Shown here piece by piece: positions 1 through 6,838 of a stretch of DNA of 11,804 bases. The position numbers were made by a program, and so were the translations under genes. Position 1 is the stretch's first letter; every line of letters starts with the position of its first letter. Source of the stretch: Roseicyclus sp041163945 (GTDB taxonomy: Bacteria; Pseudomonadota; Alphaproteobacteria; Rhodobacterales; Rhodobacteraceae); NCBI GenBank assembly GCA_041163945.1, contig JBEAQJ010000173.1, forward strand, positions 1 to 11,804, given 5' to 3'. A model generated the notes under the pieces. The model ran no database searches, was not told the DNA's origin, and worked only from the letters and a program-made list of their open reading frames with translations.

Positions 1-2059
1 GCCGCGCCGCGACCGGGCGACCCGCATCTTGACCTACATCGCCGACATCACCGTGAACGGGCACCCCGAAACCGAAGGCCGCCCGCGCCCGCGCGCCGAT
101 GTCAAGACGCCCCGCCCCCCCACCACCCGCAGCGACCGCTACACCATGGGAACGCGGCAGATGCTGGATGAACAAGGGCCACAGGCGGTGGCCAAGTGGA
201 TGAAGGATCAAAAGCGGCTTTTGATCACCGACACCACGATGCGCGATGGGCACCAATCGCTGCTGGCAACGCGGATGCGATCGATCGACATGATCAAGGT
301 GGCGCCCGCCTATGCCGCGAAGCTGCCCGGTTTGTTTTCGGTGGAATGCTGGGGGGGGGCGACATTCGACGTGGCCTACCGGTTCTTGCAAGAATGCCCC
401 TGGCAGCGCCTGCGCGACATCCGCGCGGCCATGCCCAACATCATGACGCAGATGCTTTTGCGCGGCGCCAACGGCGTGGGCTACACGATCTATCCCGACA
501 ATGTGGTGCAGGCTTTCGTGCAACAGGCCGCGGCATCGGGGGTGGATGTGTTCCGCGTGTTCGACAGCCTGAACTGGGTCGAAAACATGCGCGTGGCCAT
601 GGATGCGGTGCAAGATGCCGGCAAGATCTGCGAAGGCACGATCTGTTACACCGGCAACATCCTTGACCCCGACCGGGCCAAGTACGACCTGAAATACTAC
701 GTCAATATGGCCAAGGAGCTGGAGGCCGCCGGCGCGCATGTGCTGGGGCTGAAAGACATGGCGGGGCTGTTGAAGCCGGCCTCGGCCGCGGTGCTGATCC
801 CCGCGCTGAAGGATGCGGTCGATCTGCCCATTCACTTTCACACCCATGACACGGCCGGCGTGGCTTGCGGCACGATCCTTGCGGCCAGCGACGCGGGCGT
901 GGATGCGGTCGATTGCGCGATGGACGCGCTGTCGGGCAACACCAGCCAGGCGACGCTGGGAACCATCGTGGAATCGCTGCAATTCACCGCGCGCGACACG
1001 GGCCTCGACATCAAGGCGATCCGTGACATCAGCGACTACTGGGAAGCGGTGCGCGCCCATTACGCGGCCTTCGAATCCGGCATGCAGGCCCCGGCATCCG
1101 AGGTCTATCTGCACGAAATGCCGGGCGGGCAATTCACCAATCTCAAGGCGCAGGCCCGATCGATGGGGCTGGAAGACCGCTGGCACGAGGTGGCGCAGAT
1201 GTATGCCGATGTGAACCGGATGTTCGGCGATATCGTCAAGGTCACGCCGTCGTCCAAGGTGGTGGGCGACATGGCGCTGATGATGGTCAGCCAGGGCCTG
1301 AGCCGCGCCGATGTCGAAGACCCCACGAAAGATGTCGCCTTTCCCGACAGCGTCATCGACATGATGCGCGGCAATCTGGGCCAGCCGCCGGGCGGATTTC
1401 CCCCGGGCATCCTGAAAAAAGTGCTGAAAGACGAACAGCCGATCTTGGACCGGCCGGGCCTGCATGTGCCCCCGGCTGATCTGGAACAGACCCGTGCCGA
1501 TCTGGCCGTCAAGCTGGAACAAGATGTCGATGGCGAAGATCTGATGGGCTATCTGATGTATCCCAAGGTCTTCACCGATTATGCCACCCGCCACAAGGAT
1601 TACGGGCCGGTGCGCACGCTGCCCACGCGGACGTTTTTCTACGGCATGCAGCCGGGCGAAGAAATCGAGGCCGAGATCGACCCCGGCAAGACGCTGGTGA
1701 TCCAGCTTCAGGCGGTGGGCGAAACCACCGATCTGGGCGAGGTCAAGGTGTTCTTCGAATTGAACGGCCAGCCGCGCACCATTCGCGTGCCCAATCGGCG
1801 GATCGCGGCAACGACGGTCAAGCGCGCCAAGGCCGAAGCCGGCAACCCCGCCCATATCGGCGCACCGATGCCCGGCGTGGTCGCATCGGTCGCGATCAGC
1901 GCCGGCCAGAAGCTCAAGATGGGCGATCTGATGCTGACCATCGAGGCGATGAAGATGGAAACGGGCCTTCATGCCGAACGCGACGCGGTGGTCAAGGCGG
2001 TTCATGTCAGCCCCGGCGGCCAGATCGATGCCAAGGATCTGCTGATCGAGCTGGAATAG
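1..2059 (+). CDS. pyc: Pyruvate carboxylase, C-terminal part (5' end outside window)
   Basis: Pyruvate carboxylase makes oxaloacetate from pyruvate, bicarbonate and ATP in the cytoplasm and refills the TCA cycle. The frame is open from base 2 through the left edge, so the TTG at 29 is not the real start. About 685 residues are visible of a family length near 1,150, and the N-terminal biotin carboxylase domain lies outside. The first visible residues (DRATRILTYIADITVNGHPE) are the linker after that domain. The carboxyltransferase domain begins with DTTMRDGHQSLLATR (about 226-270) and has the metal-binding HFHTHD (about 833-850) and the lysine of GLKDMAG (752-754), which is carbamylated in the family. 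The biotin carrier domain ends the protein, with EAMKMET and the biotinyl lysine at 1952-1954. A run of nine G (351-359) lies inside the conserved ECWGGAT. The GST-like gene follows 10 bp after the stop. Confidence 0.97.
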   Translation, partial: PRRDRATRILTYIADITVNGHPETEGRPRPRADVKTPRPPTTRSDRYTMGTRQMLDEQGPQAVAKWMKDQKRLLITDTTMRDGHQSLLATRMRSIDMIKVAPAYAAKLPGLFSVECWGGATFDVAYRFLQECPWQRLRDIRAAMPNIMTQMLLRGANGVGYTIYPDNVVQAFVQQAAASGVDVFRVFDSLNWVENMRVAMDAVQDAGKICEGTICYTGNILDPDRAKYDLKYYVNMAKELEAAGAHVLGLKDMAGLLKPASAAVLIPALKDAVDLPIHFHTHDTAGVACGTILAASDAGVDAVDCAMDALSGNTSQATLGTIVESLQFTARDTGLDIKAIRDISDYWEAVRAHYAAFESGMQAPASEVYLHEMPGGQFTNLKAQARSMGLEDRWHEVAQMYADVNRMFGDIVKVTPSSKVVGDMALMMVSQGLSRADVEDPTKDVAFPDSVIDMMRGNLGQPPGGFPPGILKKVLKDEQPILDRPGLHVPPADLEQTRADLAVKLEQDVDGEDLMGYLMYPKVFTDYATRHKDYGPVRTLPTRTFFYGMQPGEEIEAEIDPGKTLVIQLQAVGETTDLGEVKVFFELNGQPRTIRVPNRRIAATTVKRAKAEAGNPAHIGAPMPGVVASVAISAGQKLKMGDLMLTIEAMKMETGLHAERDAVVKAVHVSPGGQIDAKDLLIELE

Positions 2060-2069
2060 GGCGGCCACG

Positions 2070-2687
2070 ATGACCGGTCTTGTGCTCTACGGGCATCCCG
2101 ACTCGGGTCATGCCTGCAAGGTGGCGCTGGCGCTTTCGTTGGCAGGTCTGGCCCACCAGACGATCTGGGTCGACATCTGGGCGCCGCGCGAAACCCGCCC
2201 TGCCGCTTTTCTTGCCGCCACCCCCTTGGCCGAGGTGCCGGTGCTGGTGATCGACGGGCAGGCCCATCTGCAATCGGGGGCGATCTTGCTGGAAATCGCG
2301 GCGCGCTACCGCTGCCTGGGCGGTCAAACGCCCGCGGGCCTGCGCCGCGGCCGTGAGCTGTTGATGTGGGAGGCCAACCGCATCGGCATGTGCCTGCCGC
2401 AACTCAAGCAAGCCCGGCGCGATCAAGGGCGCGGCTTTTCGCAAGGGGCCATCGATTGGCTCCGGCAGCGCTACGCGACCGACCGCAGCCGCTTTGACGA
2501 TCTGCTGGGCGAAGGCCCCTTTTTCCATGGGCAAAGCCCCGGCATCGGGGATTGCGCGATCTGGGGTTACACCCAATGGCTGCCCGACGCCGGGGTCGAA
2601 CCCACGCCCAAGATGGACGCATGGCTCGACCGCATGCGCGCCCTTCCGGCAATGCGCCCGCCCAAGGTCTTCTTTCCGGCGCCGTGA
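2070..2687 (+). CDS. Glutathione S-transferase family protein
   Basis: This 205-residue protein has the length and layout of a cytosolic glutathione S-transferase. The N-terminal thioredoxin-like domain starts LVLYGHPDSGHACKVALAL, with Ser12 in the usual catalytic or glutathione-activating place. It has a cis-proline loop EVPVL (Pro57) and the gamma-glutamyl-binding turn QSGAI (68-72), where many relatives have ESxAI. The C-terminal helical domain contains PGIGDCAIWGY (157-167), matching the N-capping box with Asp161. There is no signal peptide. It starts 10 bp after the pyruvate carboxylase stop, so it is probably co-transcribed. The family is known for glutathione conjugation or thiol redox work; the substrate here cannot be read from sequence. 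The ATG at 2070 is preceded only by a weak purine stretch, so translation may depend on coupling to the upstream gene. Confidence 0.88.
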   Translation: MTGLVLYGHPDSGHACKVALALSLAGLAHQTIWVDIWAPRETRPAAFLAATPLAEVPVLVIDGQAHLQSGAILLEIAARYRCLGGQTPAGLRRGRELLMWEANRIGMCLPQLKQARRDQGRGFSQGAIDWLRQRYATDRSRFDDLLGEGPFFHGQSPGIGDCAIWGYTQWLPDAGVEPTPKMDAWLDRMRALPAMRPPKVFFPAP

Positions 2688-2807
2688 TGGCCCCGTTCGG
2701 ACATGGTGCGCACAGCTCACGCGCGCGCCGCGGCCGGTGCATTCGGTGGATCGGGGCTGCGCGCGAAACCCGGCCGCAAAACCCGCGGCCCGCCCGCAAA
2801 TTCCCCC

Positions 2808-2836
2808 TTGCACCCCCTTGGTCTTCGCCTTAATAC
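2808..2836 (+). promoter_or_regulatory. Promoter of tRNA-Gly (sigma70-type)
   Basis: TTGCAC (2808-2813), a 17-base spacer and TAATAC (2831-2836) match the housekeeping -35/-10 pattern well. The expected start, near 2843, gives a leader of about seven bases before the tRNA at 2850. This is the best reason to regard the tRNA as an independent transcription unit and not part of the pyc operon. Confidence 0.8.
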
Positions 2837-2849
2837 CCGCCTCCACAGA

Positions 2850-2924
2850 GCGGGTGTAGCTCAGGGGTAGAGCATTACCTTGCCAAGGTAAGGGTCGTGA
2901 GTTCGAATCTCATCACCCGCTCCA
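2850..2924 (+). tRNA. tRNA-Gly (anticodon GCC)
   Basis: A 75-nt class I tRNA with the CCA end encoded. The acceptor stem pairs GCGGGTG (2850-2856) with CACCCGC (2914-2920), and the discriminator base is T2921. The anticodon stem TTACC/GGTAA (2875-2879 / 2887-2891) encloses loop TTGCCAA, with anticodon GCC at 2882-2884. The variable loop is five bases. The T arm is GTGAG-TTCGAAT-CTCAT (2897-2913), with a G-T pair closing the stem. Glycine GGC and GGT codons would be read by this species. All arms are intact, so it should be functional. Confidence 0.98.
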
Positions 2925-2929
2925 GTCGC

Positions 2930-2966
2930 AAAGGCCCGGGTCGCAAGACCCGGGTCTTTTCGTTTC
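2930..2966 (+). terminator. Rho-independent terminator after tRNA-Gly
   Basis: A 13-bp stem (one G-T pair) closes on a GCAA tetraloop. The arms are 2930-2942 and 2947-2959, with the core CCCGGGTC/GACCCGGG and flanking AAA/TTT pairs, and the stem ends in TCTTTTCGTTT. It begins six bases after the encoded CCA, so it should end the short tRNA transcript and insulate the glycosyltransferase gene downstream. Confidence 0.9.
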
Positions 2967-3029
2967 GCCCCAAGCCTTGCCCTGTCACTTGCCCGTGTCT
3001 GACGCCGCCGGCGCGGCCCCATTGGCCCG

Positions 3030-3058
3030 TTGCCGCCGCTGCCTTTCGTGGGTAGCAC
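3030..3058 (+). promoter_or_regulatory. Weak candidate promoter of the DUF1972 glycosyltransferase gene
   Basis: TTGCCG (3030-3035), a 17-base spacer and TAGCAC (3053-3058) is the best-spaced pair upstream of this gene, but the -10 matches poorly. A small dyad, GCGCG-AAAGAT-CGCGC (3060-3075), lies between it and the start codon. Confidence 0.25.
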
Positions 3059-3091
3059 TGCGCGAAAGATCGCGCTTTGGGGCATTCACAC

Positions 3092-4183
3092 ATGGCTGGC
3101 CGGCAGATCGCCATCATCGGCACGGTGGGCCTGCCTGCGCGCTATGGCGGTTTCGAAACGCTGGCCGACCATCTGGTGCAAGCAGCAGCCCGGCGCGGAC
3201 TGGCCCATCGCCTGACGATCTGGTGCAGCGCGCCGCAAAGCGCAACGCCGCCGCCTGCCACCTATCTGGGCGCGCGCCTGCGCTACCTGCCGTTGCGGGC
3301 CAATGGCGCGCAATCCATCCCCTATGATGCGGTGTCGCTTTGGCAAGCCGCCCGAAGCGGTCATGGCGCGGCGCTTGTTCTGGGCGTGTCGGGGGCGGTG
3401 GCCTTGCCCGCGGTGCGGGCCATGTCGGCGATGCAGATCATCACCCATGTCGACGGCATCGAATGGCAGCGGCGCAAATGGGGCGGGCTGGCGCGCGCGG
3501 TGCTGAAGGCCAGCGAAGCGCTGGCCGTGCGCTGGTCGCATGCCATCGTGGCCGACAACCCCGATATCGCCACCCATATCCAAACCCGTCATGGTCGGGT
3601 GCCCGTCGAAATCGCCTATGGCCACGAAGCCCAGGCCGTGGCGGCCGACATCTCTGATCTGCAGCTGCCCCCCGCCTTTGCACTGGCCATGGCCCGGGCC
3701 GAGCCCGAGAACAATCTGGCGCTTGTGCTGGCAAGCTTTGGCCGGGGCGCGCCCCTGCCGCCCCTGGTGGTCGTGTCGAACTGGGCCGACACCGCCCATG
3801 GTCGCGCGCTCATGGCGCGCTACGCCGGGCATCCGCATCTGCACCTGTGCGGCCCCGAATATGACCCCGGCCGCCTTGCCGCCTTGCAAGCGCGCGCCTT
3901 GGTCTATGTGCATGGCCATTCGGCGGGCGGCACCAACCCCAGCCTGGTGCGCATGATGGGCGCAGGGCTGCCCATTGCGGCGTGGGATTGTGGCTTCAAT
4001 CGCGCCACGACCGAGGGGCGCGCCCTTTATTTCCATGACGCCCACAGCCTTGTGGCGCGCATCGAAGAATTGGGCGATCGGCATCTGCGCAGGGCCATGG
4101 CGGCCGATCTGCGCGCCATTGCCCGGCGGCGCTACCGCTGGGAAGATGTCACAGACGCCTATTTCCGGCTCTTGGGTCTATAG
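3092..4183 (+). CDS. DUF1972-type glycosyltransferase (GT4-like)
   Basis: A 363-residue GT-B-fold glycosyltransferase. The N-terminal segment IAIIGTVGLPARYGGFETLADHL (6-28) is the signature of the DUF1972 domain found in rhamnosyl- and related transferases for surface polysaccharide. THVDGIEWQRRKWG (118-131) is typical of the same group. The C-terminal GT4 domain has ARAEPENN (201-208), HGHSAGGTNPSLV (274-286) and NRATTEGRALYF (303-314), which form the nucleotide-sugar site in relatives. It has no signal peptide or clear membrane helix and probably acts at the cytoplasmic face. The ATG at 3092 is preferred because GGGG (3079-3082) lies nine bases upstream; an in-frame TTG at 3077 would add only five residues. 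It appears to be a single-gene unit between the tRNA terminator and hisB. The donor and acceptor sugars are unknown. Confidence 0.9.
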   Translation: MAGRQIAIIGTVGLPARYGGFETLADHLVQAAARRGLAHRLTIWCSAPQSATPPPATYLGARLRYLPLRANGAQSIPYDAVSLWQAARSGHGAALVLGVSGAVALPAVRAMSAMQIITHVDGIEWQRRKWGGLARAVLKASEALAVRWSHAIVADNPDIATHIQTRHGRVPVEIAYGHEAQAVAADISDLQLPPAFALAMARAEPENNLALVLASFGRGAPLPPLVVVSNWADTAHGRALMARYAGHPHLHLCGPEYDPGRLAALQARALVYVHGHSAGGTNPSLVRMMGAGLPIAAWDCGFNRATTEGRALYFHDAHSLVARIEELGDRHLRRAMAADLRAIARRRYRWEDVTDAYFRLLGL

Positions 4184-4190
4184 GCCGCTC

Positions 4191-4219
4191 TTTCCCCTGC
4201 GGCCGCGGGCGTCTATACC
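4191..4219 (+). promoter_or_regulatory. Candidate promoter of hisB
   Basis: A good -10-like TATACC (4214-4219) is preceded at 17 bases by a poor -35, TTTCCC (4191-4196). The predicted start near 4226 would leave about 22 bases of leader, including the hisB ribosome-binding site AGGGAG (4234-4239). The gap after the glycosyltransferase stop is only 64 bp, so read-through from upstream is also possible. Confidence 0.35.
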
Positions 4220-4247
4220 CGCCCCAAGACCCAGAGGGAGCCCGCCG

Positions 4248-4835
4248 ATGCGCACCGCCCAGATCACCCGCACCACCAACGAGACCGACATCACCCTGTC
4301 GGTCGATCTCGATGGCACGGGCCGCCGCGACATCCAGACCGGGATCGGCTTTTTCGACCACATGCTGGAACAGCTGGCCCGCCATGCGCTGATCGACATG
4401 GATATCCGCGCCAAGGGCGATCTGCACATCGATGATCATCACACCGTCGAAGACGTGGGCATCGCGCTGGGTCAGGCGCTGGCACGCGCCATGGGCGACA
4501 AGCGCGGCATCCGCCGTTACGGCAGCTTTCATCTGGCGATGGACGACGCGCTGGTGCGCGCGGCGCTTGATCTGTCGGGGCGGCCCTACCTTGTCTGGGA
4601 TGTGACTTTTCCGACCGCCCGGATCGGTGGCTTCGACACCGAGCTGGTGCGCGAATTCTTCCAAGCGCTATCCACCCACGGCGGCATCACCCTGCACGTG
4701 ACGGGGCTGGCCGGCATCAACAGCCACCACATCGCCGAAGCGGCATTCAAGGCGGTCGCGCGCAGCCTGCGCGAAGCGCTGGAATCCGACCCTCGGGGCG
4801 GCGATGCGATCCCTTCGACCAAGGGTCTGCTGTGA
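4248..4835 (+). CDS. hisB: Imidazoleglycerol-phosphate dehydratase
   Basis: HisB removes water from imidazole glycerol phosphate to give imidazole acetol phosphate in histidine synthesis. The 195-residue length matches the monofunctional enzyme; there is no fused phosphatase domain. The family motifs are present: TGIGFFDHMLEQ (31-42), IDDHHTVEDVG (61-71) with His64, His65 and Glu68, RIGGFDTELVREFF (125-138), and INSHHIAEAAFKA (157-169) with His160, His161 and Glu164. In the family these histidines and glutamates bind the two manganese ions. The ATG at 4248 is chosen because AGGGAG lies eight bases before it and MRTAQITRTTNETDI is a typical beginning; the longer frame upstream overlaps the glycosyltransferase gene. 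hisH starts four bases after the stop. Confidence 0.97.
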   Translation: MRTAQITRTTNETDITLSVDLDGTGRRDIQTGIGFFDHMLEQLARHALIDMDIRAKGDLHIDDHHTVEDVGIALGQALARAMGDKRGIRRYGSFHLAMDDALVRAALDLSGRPYLVWDVTFPTARIGGFDTELVREFFQALSTHGGITLHVTGLAGINSHHIAEAAFKAVARSLREALESDPRGGDAIPSTKGLL

Positions 4836-4839
4836 ACCG

Positions 4840-5478
4840 ATGACGACGGTCCTGATCGACTACGACTCGGGCAATTTGCATTCGGCCGCCAAGGCGTTCC
4901 AGCGCATGGCCGCCGAGGGTGGGCATGGCGCGGTGGTCGTCACCAGCGACCCCGATCAGGTGGCCCGCGCCGAGCGCATCGTGTTGCCCGGCGATGGGGC
5001 CTTTCCGGCCTGCCGCCGCGGCTTGGCCGCCATCGACGGGCTGGAAGAAGCCATCCGCACGGCGGTGGAACGGCGGGGCGTGCCCTTTCTGGGCATTTGC
5101 GTCGGCATGCAGATGCTGGCGACATGGGGCCGCGAATACGAAGACGTCGCGGGCTTTGGCTGGACACCGGGCGAGGTGACGCGCATCACCCCCGATGATC
5201 CCGCGCTCAAGGTCCCGCATATGGGCTGGAACGATCTGGTGATCGACGCCCCCCACCCGGTGCTGTCAGGCATCGAAACAGGCGATCACGCCTATTTCGT
5301 ACATTCCTACGCCATGCGCCTGGATGATCCCGGCGATCGACTGGCGCATGCCGACTATGGCGGCCCCGTCACGGCCATCGTCGGACGGGGCACCGTGGTC
5401 GGCACCCAGTTCCACCCGGAAAAAAGCCAGCGCGCGGGGCTTAGGCTGATCGCCAATTTCCTGAACTGGCGACCCTGA
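4840..5478 (+). CDS. hisH: Imidazole glycerol phosphate synthase, glutaminase subunit
   Basis: HisH hydrolyses glutamine and passes ammonia to HisF within the IGP synthase complex. The 212-residue protein is a class I glutamine amidotransferase. Cys87 in LGICVGMQML is the nucleophile, and His192 and Glu194 in GTQFHPEKSQ complete the triad. The oxyanion-region strand is LPGDGAFPAC (49-58), and VPHMGWN (124-130 region) is the HisH-specific interface motif. The start at 4840, just after the hisB stop, gives MTTVLIDYDSGN, the expected N terminus. The nearest purine tract (AAGGG, 4821-4825) is rather far away, so translation is probably coupled to hisB. Its partner hisF is 1.4 kb downstream, separated by a gene on the other strand and hisA. 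Confidence 0.97.
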   Translation: MTTVLIDYDSGNLHSAAKAFQRMAAEGGHGAVVVTSDPDQVARAERIVLPGDGAFPACRRGLAAIDGLEEAIRTAVERRGVPFLGICVGMQMLATWGREYEDVAGFGWTPGEVTRITPDDPALKVPHMGWNDLVIDAPHPVLSGIETGDHAYFVHSYAMRLDDPGDRLAHADYGGPVTAIVGRGTVVGTQFHPEKSQRAGLRLIANFLNWRP

Positions 5479-5493
5479 GCCCCGGTGCTGTGA

Positions 5494-5898
5494 TCAGTTG
5501 GCCCGCTGCCATGTGCCGCCTTCACGGCAGATCGCACCGCCCATGATGCAACCCGACACCGTCAGCGCATCGCCCGCCAAAACCAACCGCGAGCGATAAT
5601 CACGCCCCCGGTCCGGCGAATGGATCATGCCGCGATACTGGCCGGCCTCGGTCGTGGGATTTGTGTCCCAGACAAGTTGACGACCCAGGTTGTCCGACTG
5701 CATCGGCTTGCCGGCACTGTCGAAGGATTGCACCAAGGTGCCACACAGCGCACTGCCGCACTGGGTGATGCGGATGATCCCGCTGTTGCCATTGTCATCG
5801 GGCGCCGTGCGCCAATCGCCGATCAAGGGATCGGCATGGGCGGCCGTTGCCACCATTGCCATTGCCAGCGCCACCGCGCCAGACCACCATTTTCGCAT
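5494..5898 (-). CDS. DUF2147 family secreted protein
   Basis: A 134-residue exported protein of unknown function. A classic signal peptide (MRKWW, then a hydrophobic Ala/Val/Met core) ends in AHA-DP, predicting cleavage after residue 22. The mature part begins IGDWRTAPDDNGNSGIIRI and carries four cysteines in the DUF2147 arrangement (CGSALCG with Cys47 and Cys52, then Cys117 and Cys124 in SGCIMGGAICR), probably two periplasmic disulfides. WDTN (78-81) and the closing TWQRA also fit the family. The start at 5898 is preferred over 5931 because GGAGGAG lies about eight bases upstream and the signal peptide begins there. The gene is antisense inside the his cluster: its stop is 15 bp from the hisH stop, and its 5' end faces hisA. 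A biochemical role is not known to me. Confidence 0.85.
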   Translation of the reverse strand: MRKWWSGAVALAMAMVATAAHADPLIGDWRTAPDDNGNSGIIRITQCGSALCGTLVQSFDSAGKPMQSDNLGRQLVWDTNPTTEAGQYRGMIHSPDRGRDYRSRLVLAGDALTVSGCIMGGAICREGGTWQRAN

Positions 5899-5929
5899 CA
5901 CGCGTCTCCTCCCGCTGCGTTGCAGGCCC

Positions 5930-5959
5930 ATCTAGCCGTGCGAGGCTTGAGTCTGTCCA
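5930..5959 (-). promoter_or_regulatory. Candidate promoter of the DUF2147 gene
   Basis: Read on the minus strand, TGGACA (5959-5954) is followed after 18 bases by CTAGAT (5935-5930). This would start transcription near 5923, giving a leader of about 25 bases with the GGAGGAG ribosome-binding site. The match is only moderate. Confidence 0.3.
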
Positions 5960-6016
5960 GCATGACGTTGCGCCACAAGCGGCCCTTGCCCAAGGCGCGC
6001 CCCTTTGACAAAAGCG

Positions 6017-6030
6017 CGCAAGCGCTTGCG
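6017..6030. promoter_or_regulatory. LacI-type operator-like palindrome before hisA
   Basis: CGCAAGCGCTTGCG is a perfect 14-bp palindrome with a central CG. It fits the general LacI-family operator pattern G-N-A-A-N-C-G-N-T-T-N-C at every fixed position. It abuts the hisA ribosome-binding site AAAGGA (6031-6036). A weak promoter, TTGCCC (5986-5991), 17 bases, CAAAAG (6009-6014), would start transcription inside the palindrome. It could instead act as an mRNA hairpin sequestering the start region. No LacI-family gene is in the window. Confidence 0.4.
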
Positions 6031-6044
6031 AAAGGACCCCGCCG

Positions 6045-6761
6045 ATGATCCTCTACCCTGCCATCGATCTCAAGGATGGCCACGCTGTCCGGCTGTTGCG
6101 CGGCGCGATGGATCAGGCGACGGTCTTCAACACCGACCCCGCCGCACAGGCGCGCACCTTTCAGGATGCGGGCTGCACCTGGCTGCATCTGGTCGATCTG
6201 AACGGTGCCTTTGCCGGTGCGCCGGTCAACGCCGCCGCGGTCGACGCGATCCTGGCCGCCACATCGGTGCCGGCGCAGTTGGGCGGCGGCATCCGCGACA
6301 TGGCCACGATCGACATGTGGCTGAACCGCGGCATTGCGCGCGTGATCTTGGGAACGGTCGCGGTGGAAAACCCCGATCTCGTGCGCCAGGCCGCGGCGCG
6401 CTTCCCGGGCCAGGTCGCCGTCGGCATCGACGCCCGCAACGGGCGGGTGGCCACCAAGGGCTGGGCCGAGGACACCGACGTGATGGTGACCGACCTTGCG
6501 CGCCAGTTCGAGGATGCGGGCGTGGCCGCCATCATCTACACCGACATCGACCGCGACGGTGCGATGGGGGGGCCAAATATCGCGGCCACCGCGGAACTGG
6601 CGCGCGCGACGCATATTCCCGTGATCGCATCGGGCGGGGTGTCATCGCTGGCCGATCTGATGGCGCTGCGCGACACCGGTGTCATCGCCGGGGCGATTTC
6701 GGGCCGCGCGCTTTATGACGGTGCGCTCGACCTGGCCCAAGCCTTGGCCGCACTGGCCTGA
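6045..6761 (+). CDS. hisA: ProFAR isomerase (1-(5-phosphoribosyl)-5-[(5-phosphoribosylamino)methylideneamino]imidazole-4-carboxamide isomerase)
   Basis: HisA converts ProFAR to PRFAR by an Amadori rearrangement, the step before IGP synthase. The 238-residue TIM barrel has Asp8 in YPAIDLKDGHAVRL and Asp129 in GIDARNG, the acid/base pair of the family. Its phosphate-binding loops are LGGGIRD (79-85) and IASGGVSS in the C-terminal half, and TDIDRDGAMGGPN (166-178) fits the family. The start is well supported by AAAGGA nine bases upstream and the normal MILYPAIDLK beginning. It is divergent from the DUF2147 gene across 146 bp and so needs its own promoter, separate from hisBH. A LacI-type palindrome sits immediately before the ribosome-binding site. 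hisF follows after 77 bp. Confidence 0.97.
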   Translation: MILYPAIDLKDGHAVRLLRGAMDQATVFNTDPAAQARTFQDAGCTWLHLVDLNGAFAGAPVNAAAVDAILAATSVPAQLGGGIRDMATIDMWLNRGIARVILGTVAVENPDLVRQAAARFPGQVAVGIDARNGRVATKGWAEDTDVMVTDLARQFEDAGVAAIIYTDIDRDGAMGGPNIAATAELARATHIPVIASGGVSSLADLMALRDTGVIAGAISGRALYDGALDLAQALAALA

Positions 6762-6812
6762 CGTCTTTGTCATCCGCAACACAGGCAGATCCCAAGGCCC
6801 GCCTTCCCTCGG

Positions 6813-6827
6813 AGCCGTCAATCGGCT
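6813..6827 (+). other. Small hairpin in the hisF leader
   Basis: AGCCG-TCAAT-CGGCT forms a 5-bp stem with a five-base loop, ending 11 bases before the hisF start codon and touching the only AGG available as a ribosome-binding site (6828-6830). It could modulate hisF translation relative to hisA. The stem is short and may be chance in GC-rich DNA. Confidence 0.25.
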
Positions 6828-6838
6828 AGGCAGCGCGC

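Noticed and set aside
2687..2833. Small ORF (48 codons) overlapping the GST stop as TGATG
   Set aside because: The overlap looks like coupling, but the product is Arg/Pro/Ala-rich with no recognisable pattern and runs into the tRNA-Gly promoter.
2007..2846. Antisense ORF of 279 codons over the GST gene
   Set aside because: It is a GC-rich shadow frame; the sense frame has clear GST motifs and the antisense product is low-complexity.
3086..4084. Antisense ORF of 332 codons over the DUF1972 glycosyltransferase
   Set aside because: The sense strand carries multiple conserved transferase motifs; the antisense product is His/Gly/Arg-rich shadow sequence.
3975..4247. Upstream extension of the hisB frame by about 91 residues
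   Set aside because: It overlaps the end of the glycosyltransferase gene, does not resemble HisB, and a good AGGGAG site marks the start at 4248.
6005..6034. TTGACA (6005-6010) as the -35 of a hisA promoter
   Set aside because: The hexamer is perfect, but at 17 bases the -10 would be GCGAAA, overlapping the ribosome-binding site with a start at about 6040.
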